The notes under the pieces were generated by a model. That model was not told where the DNA came from, made no database searches, and saw only the letters and a list, made by a program, of their open reading frames with translations. Both the position numbers and the translations under genes were made by a program. Positions 60,526 to 64,000 of a stretch of 64,000 bases of DNA are shown here, piece after piece. Positions within the stretch are counted from its first letter, which is position 1, and each line of letters opens with the position of its first letter. The DNA is taken from assembly GCA_949949005.1 (NCBI GenBank), contig CATLHM010000010.1:1-64000 (forward strand), written 5' to 3'. Origin of the DNA: an uncultured Lachnospiraceae bacterium (GTDB lineage: Bacteria > Bacillota > Clostridia > Lachnospirales > Lachnospiraceae).

Positions 60526-61617
60526 ATGTCAAAAACAACTCAGATACAAGAATTTAAGTGCCCCTGCTGTGGCGGAGCTATTGCTTTTGACAGTGAGGTA
60601 CAGAAAATGAAATGTCCTTTCTGCGATACGGAATTTGAGATGGAGACACTGGCCAGCTATGACAGCGAGTTAAAAAGCGATTTGCCGGATGATATGAGCT
60701 GGCAGATGGCTAATGGGGAATGGCAGGAGGATGAGCTGGCAGGGTTACATACTTACGTTTGCAATTCCTGCGGCGGCGAGATCGCCTGTGATGAGAATAC
60801 AGTAGCTTCTTCCTGTCCGTTTTGCGGGAATCCGGTGGTGATAATGGGACGGCTGACAGGTATGCTGAGGCCGGATTATGTGATTCCCTTTAAAAAGGAT
60901 AAAAAGTATGCAAAAGAAGCCTTGAAGAAGTTTTATGAGGGGAAACGGCTCCTTCCCAAGGTGTTTAAGGATGAGAGCCATATAGAGGAAGTGAAGGGGG
61001 TATATGTTCCCTTCTGGCTCTTTGATACGGAGGCGGACGTCAATATGCGTTACAGGGCAACCAAGATCCGTACATGGAGCGATAGCCAATACGATTATAC
61101 GGAAACGAGATATTATGCGGTCTGCCGGGGAGGGAAGCTTAAATTTCAAAGGGTTCCCGTGGATGGCGCCGCCAGGATGCCGGATGAATTAATGGAATCC
61201 CTTGAGCCCTTTGACTTTTCCCAGGCGGTGGACTTTAAGACCGCCTATCTGGCAGGTTACCTGGCAGATAAATATGACGTAGATTCCGGCAAAAGCGTGG
61301 AGCGGGCCAACGAGCGAATCCGAAAAAGCGTGGAGGATGTCTTTTATGAGACTGTGAAGGGCTATATCACGGTTACCAGGGAGTCGGGCAGCATCCAATT
61401 ACAGAATGGAGAAGTAAAATATGCCCTTTTTCCGGTATGGCTGCTGAATGCTACATGGAACGGGAAGAATTATCTCTTTGCCATGAACGGACAGTCCGGC
61501 AGGATGGTAGGCGATCTGCCCCTGGATAAGGCTGCGTATAAAAAATGGTTATTTGGACTGACAGGTATCATAGGCTCGGTATTGTTTGGCCTTTCCTACC
61601 TGCTCTGGCTGCTGTAA
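60526..61617 (+). CDS. Double zinc-ribbon membrane protein (TFIIB-type ribbon)
   Basis: 363 residues. Two zinc ribbons: CPCCGGA...KCPFCDTEF (about 10-36) and CNSCGGE...SCPFCGNPV (about 83-105). A central beta-rich part (VKGVYVPFWLFDTEADVNM, about 157; YITVTRESGSIQLQNGEVKYALFPVWLL, split across 283-310) and a C-terminal membrane segment (about 345-362). Known from many Bacillota as a 'zinc ribbon-containing protein' without function. ATG 60526 follows AAGGAGG. The TPM-domain gene starts 13 bases after it, so both likely work together at the membrane. Confidence 0.8.
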   Translation: MSKTTQIQEFKCPCCGGAIAFDSEVQKMKCPFCDTEFEMETLASYDSELKSDLPDDMSWQMANGEWQEDELAGLHTYVCNSCGGEIACDENTVASSCPFCGNPVVIMGRLTGMLRPDYVIPFKKDKKYAKEALKKFYEGKRLLPKVFKDESHIEEVKGVYVPFWLFDTEADVNMRYRATKIRTWSDSQYDYTETRYYAVCRGGKLKFQRVPVDGAARMPDELMESLEPFDFSQAVDFKTAYLAGYLADKYDVDSGKSVERANERIRKSVEDVFYETVKGYITVTRESGSIQLQNGEVKYALFPVWLLNATWNGKNYLFAMNGQSGRMVGDLPLDKAAYKKWLFGLTGIIGSVLFGLSYLLWLL

Positions 61618-61630
61618 GGAGGGAAGGAGA

Positions 61631-62482
61631 ATGAGGGCATTGAATGAGAGAGTAAGGGGCAGGTTTTTTGCACTGCTTTTCATGGTATTAGTAGTATTGG
61701 TATCCGAAATCCCGGCTTTTCGTGTATTTGCTGCGGAAGATATGCCGAGGCTTGTGGATATGGCTGACCTTCTTTCGCAGGACGAGGAGGCAGATTTGCT
61801 GGGCATGCTGGATGAAGTCAGCGAAAGGCAGCAGGTCGATCTTGTGGTGGTTACGGTGGATTCCACGCAAGGGCAGGAGGTCATGGCCTATGCGGACGAT
61901 TTTTACGATTATAACGGTTACGGCTTTGGGGAAGAGAGAGACGGAATCCTTTTGCTGATCAGTATGGAGGAAAGGGACTGGTGGATATCCACCACAGGCT
62001 ATGGCATAACGGCAGTCACTGACGCAGGGCGGGAGTATATGTCCGAGCGCTTTATCACTGATTTAAGCGAGGGAGATTATGGGGCGGCGTTCACAAGCTT
62101 TGCATCGCTGTGCGATGCTTTTATAACACAGGCACGGACAGGCGAGCCTTATGATGTGGATAATCTTCCGAAGGAGCCCTTTGAGGCCGGTATTAATCTG
62201 GTGCTTTGCTTTGGGATTGGATTTATCATTGCGTTAGTGGCCACAGGGATCATGAGAAGCCAGCTCAAAACCGTGCATCGCAGGTCAGAGGCGGATAACT
62301 ATATCGCGGATAACGGTATGCAGTTGACGAGAAAGAGCGATTTGTTCCTATACAGGCAAATTGACCGCAGGAAAAAAGCGGAGAATAACAATACAACCAC
62401 ACCAAGCAGCTCCGGGGGAGGTTCGAGTACGCATACCTCATCATCGGGAACCACCCATGGCGGCGGTGGCGGGAAGTTTTGA
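61631..62482 (+). CDS. TPM-domain membrane protein (YgcG-like)
   Basis: 283 residues. Signal segment (about 11-35: FALLFMVLVVLVSEIPAF), an extracellular TPM domain (about 40-170; VDMADLLSQDEEADLL, DGILLLISMEERDWWI), a second membrane segment (about 196-215) and a basic cytoplasmic part ending in a Ser/Thr-rich, then Gly-rich GGGGGKF tail. TPM domains occur in thylakoid and envelope maintenance proteins; phosphatase activity is claimed for some. ATG 61631 follows GGAAGGAG. Same operon as the zinc-ribbon gene. Confidence 0.85.
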   Translation: MRALNERVRGRFFALLFMVLVVLVSEIPAFRVFAAEDMPRLVDMADLLSQDEEADLLGMLDEVSERQQVDLVVVTVDSTQGQEVMAYADDFYDYNGYGFGEERDGILLLISMEERDWWISTTGYGITAVTDAGREYMSERFITDLSEGDYGAAFTSFASLCDAFITQARTGEPYDVDNLPKEPFEAGINLVLCFGIGFIIALVATGIMRSQLKTVHRRSEADNYIADNGMQLTRKSDLFLYRQIDRRKKAENNNTTTPSSSGGGSSTHTSSSGTTHGGGGGKF

Positions 62483-62483
62483 A

Positions 62484-62531
62484 GCAAACTTACATGCACC
62501 GCTGGCGCGGCGCATCACCAGGGCGTGAAAG
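62484..62531 (+). repeat. 48-base dispersed repeat, copy 2
   Basis: Matches 26866-26913 on the opposite strand at 43 of 48 positions, with the hairpin TGCACCGC-TGGC-GCGGCGCA (62495-62514). Here it lies just after the TPM gene and has no promoter role that I can see. Confidence 0.8.
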
Positions 62532-62782
62532 CCGATTGCTCCGCACTTTGTGCTCCCGCAATCGCCGCAGGTATTCGTATTCCGGGCTATTGCCCTACAT
62601 ACTCATACCAGCTTGCCCGTCCAATGTCTGTATGGCTGTGCGTGCAAGCACGCCCATCCACACAGCCGCTGTCCGGGGCTTATAATGTGAAAAAGTAACT
62701 GCCGGAAATGCTTGTGAAAACGGATGATAGATTGTATTATTAAACATAAGAAGGATTTCATTCCGGAAAGGGGCAGGATTAT
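62532..62782. other. Intergenic region with more hairpins
   Basis: Contains an imperfect stem CGATTGC...GCAATCG (about 62533-62563), and GGCTGTG...CACAGCC (about 62632-62662) enclosing CGTGC-AA-GCACG. No gene with a ribosome site is seen. The final part holds GGAAAGGGG of the next gene. Confidence 0.5.
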
Positions 62783-63568
62783 ATGATTTACTTGATTTTT
62801 TTTCTCATCAGTTTTCTGGCATCTGTGGTGGGGGCGATTTGCGGAATCGGGGGCGGCGTGATTATCAAGCCTGTGCTGGACGCGTTTGGGATGCTGGATG
62901 TAAAGACCATTAACTTTTTATCCGGCACCACAGTGCTGGCCATGAGCGTTTGTTCCTATATAACCACCAAACTGAAAAAGGAGTCTCTGGTGGACATGCG
63001 GATCGGGACGCTTCTGGCTGTTGGGGCGGCGGCAGGCGGGGTAATGGGCAAAAGCCTGTTCCAGGTTCTGACAGGCGCTTATGAGCAGCGGTATGTGGGA
63101 GGGGTGCAGGCCATCTGCCTTTTGATCGTCACCCTTGGTACCCTGATTTACACCATCCTTAAGGAGAAGCTTCCCTCCCTTAAGGTGACAAACGCGGTGG
63201 TGTGTCTTTTGGTGGGAATGGTGCTGGGCGTGCTCTCTTCCTTTTTGGGAATCGGAGGCGGCCCCATCAATCTGGGCGTTCTGTTTTTCTTCTTTTCCAT
63301 GCCGGTCAAGACGGCGGCCCAGAATTCCCTTTATATCATTTTATTTTCCCAGATCACCAGCTTTGTGCAGACCGTTGCCACCGGATCGGTGCCCAAGGTG
63401 TCCGTATTTTTGCTGCTTCTGATGGTGGTGGGAGGAATCAGCGGCGGGATTTTCGGAAGAAAGGTCAGCCGCAAAATCGACGCGGAAAATACCAACAAGC
63501 TGTTTATCGCCCTGATGGTGGTGATCATTTTTATCAATATTTACAATATCTACCAATATCTGGCTTAG
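62783..63568 (+). CDS. TauE/SafE-family permease
   Basis: 261 residues, eight membrane segments. Repeated halves each have the family's Gly-rich motif: AICGIGGGVIIKPVL (about 18-32) and SFLGIGGGPINLGVL (about 152-166). Members export sulfite, organosulfonates or other small anions, or work in sulfur supply. No sulfur genes adjoin, so the substrate is open. ATG 62783 has GGAAAGGGG about 10 bases upstream. Confidence 0.9.
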   Translation: MIYLIFFLISFLASVVGAICGIGGGVIIKPVLDAFGMLDVKTINFLSGTTVLAMSVCSYITTKLKKESLVDMRIGTLLAVGAAAGGVMGKSLFQVLTGAYEQRYVGGVQAICLLIVTLGTLIYTILKEKLPSLKVTNAVVCLLVGMVLGVLSSFLGIGGGPINLGVLFFFFSMPVKTAAQNSLYIILFSQITSFVQTVATGSVPKVSVFLLLLMVVGGISGGIFGRKVSRKIDAENTNKLFIALMVVIIFINIYNIYQYLA

Positions 63569-63642
63569 AGTTTTGCGCGTAGTCCTGTGCAGATGGGGGG
63601 CCATGTCTGGCACACAGACTAAGAAGCCGGGAAGGTCAGGAA

Positions 63643-63999
63643 TCAGGGCTTTGGCATGGGGTTTTTGCGGTATTCGCTGGGCGTCATGCCATAAAACTTT
63701 TTGAAGAACCGGATATAGCTGCGCACGTCCCCATAGCCCACGGCCTCGCTGATATGGACGATGGTATCGGAGGTATCGGAAAGCATGGGGAGGGACTTGG
63801 CAATGCGGTAGTCGTTTAAGTACTCCGACACGGTTTTTCCAGTGGAAAGTTTGAAAATACGGTTTAAATAAATGGCGCTGACACCGGTATGGCTGGCGAT
63901 CAGGGGGATGGAGAGGGATTCCGTATAGTGGGCTTCCAGATAGCGGATTGCCTTGTGGATATAGGAGTGCGCCTCATCCGAAATTTTGACCGTGTCTCC
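63643..63999 (-). CDS. AraC-family regulator (N-terminal part outside the window)
   Basis: The minus-strand frame is open from the right edge to the stop at 63643; the ATG at 63831 is internal. About 118 residues are visible. They form the AraC double helix-turn-helix: IHKAIRYLEAHYTESLSIPL, GVSAIYLNRIFKLSTGKTVSEYLNDYRI, and YGDVRSYIRFFKKFYGMTPSEYRK. The sensing domain is not in the window. It converges with the TauE/SafE gene; targets unknown. Confidence 0.9.
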   Translation of the reverse strand, partial: GDTVKISDEAHSYIHKAIRYLEAHYTESLSIPLIASHTGVSAIYLNRIFKLSTGKTVSEYLNDYRIAKSLPMLSDTSDTIVHISEAVGYGDVRSYIRFFKKFYGMTPSEYRKNPMPKP

Positions 64000-64000
64000 T

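Noticed and set aside
62479-62685. 68-residue frame (Arg-rich) after the TPM gene
   Set aside because: It runs through the 48-base repeat and hairpins, overlaps the TPM end and has no ribosome site.
1-64000. tRNA, rRNA and CRISPR arrays
   Set aside because: Scanned by eye for T-loop motifs, rRNA-like stretches and regularly spaced repeats; the only T-loop-like string (near 40671) lies inside the GH1 gene.

Overview
The window looks like chromosome of a gut-type anaerobe of the Bacillota, most probably Lachnospiraceae. This rests on recognised protein families and gene order, not on any search: a DUF5717/DUF5716 module, the order rho - rpmE - DUF1385 - prmC - prfA, a two-gene LytTR/GHKL sensor system, an Rpn-type nuclease, and many Gram-positive glycoside hydrolases behind strong AGGAGG ribosome sites. 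I saw no rRNA, tRNA or CRISPR.

Left edge (1-2.2 kb): the 3' end of a large serine recombinase, cut by the window edge, abuts the 3' part of a SpoIID-like/peptidoglycan-binding gene. An integrative element therefore seems to have split that gene, and the junction lies near base 1560. A sodium-coupled amino-acid transporter follows. From 3.8 to 10.8 kb runs a four-gene module (a 1,189-residue DUF5717 protein, an Hsp70-like DUF5716 protein, a TPR-like protein and a coiled-coil membrane protein) that I regard as the best candidate for an undescribed system.

Housekeeping block (10.9-20 kb): purC, purB and a PurF homologue whose glutaminase nucleophile is replaced by Gly, then rho, rpmE, DUF1385, prmC and prfA. 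A small AT-rich island (20-21.6 kb) follows, with a GNAT protein, a retropepsin-like protease cassette and a DUF6718-like protein. An ECF sigma/anti-sigma pair lies at 21.7-23.7 kb.

Carbohydrate region (23.8-50.1 kb): heparinase II/III-like protein, GntR/LacI-type regulator, GH38, GH42, GH3, AraC regulator, GPH sugar transporter, GH1, and a tightly packed operon GH2 - TIM-barrel epimerase - GH78 - GH43 - unknown beta-propeller-like protein. The set suggests stepwise removal of mannose, galactose, glucose, arabinose/xylose and rhamnose from glycans or plant glycosides. A decayed patch (35.2-36.2 kb) holds fragments of a SpoU methyltransferase and a dead DinJ/RelE toxin-antitoxin locus.

Right part (50.1-64 kb): a BlaI/M56 sensor pair with a striking double operator; an Rpn nuclease with a possible internal start; a Rieske oxidoreductase; a panC-panD-BASS transporter operon without panB/panE, preceded by a likely structured RNA with its own promoter and terminator; the LytTR/GHKL pair; a zinc-ribbon plus TPM-domain pair; a TauE/SafE permease; and the C-terminal part of an AraC regulator at the right edge.

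Several repeats cross these regions. A palindrome family with core GRCARA-N4-TTTGYCG occurs five times in intergenic DNA, a 48-base repeat occurs twice in opposite orientation (43/48 identical), and GC-rich hairpins sit directly before several ribosome binding sites.
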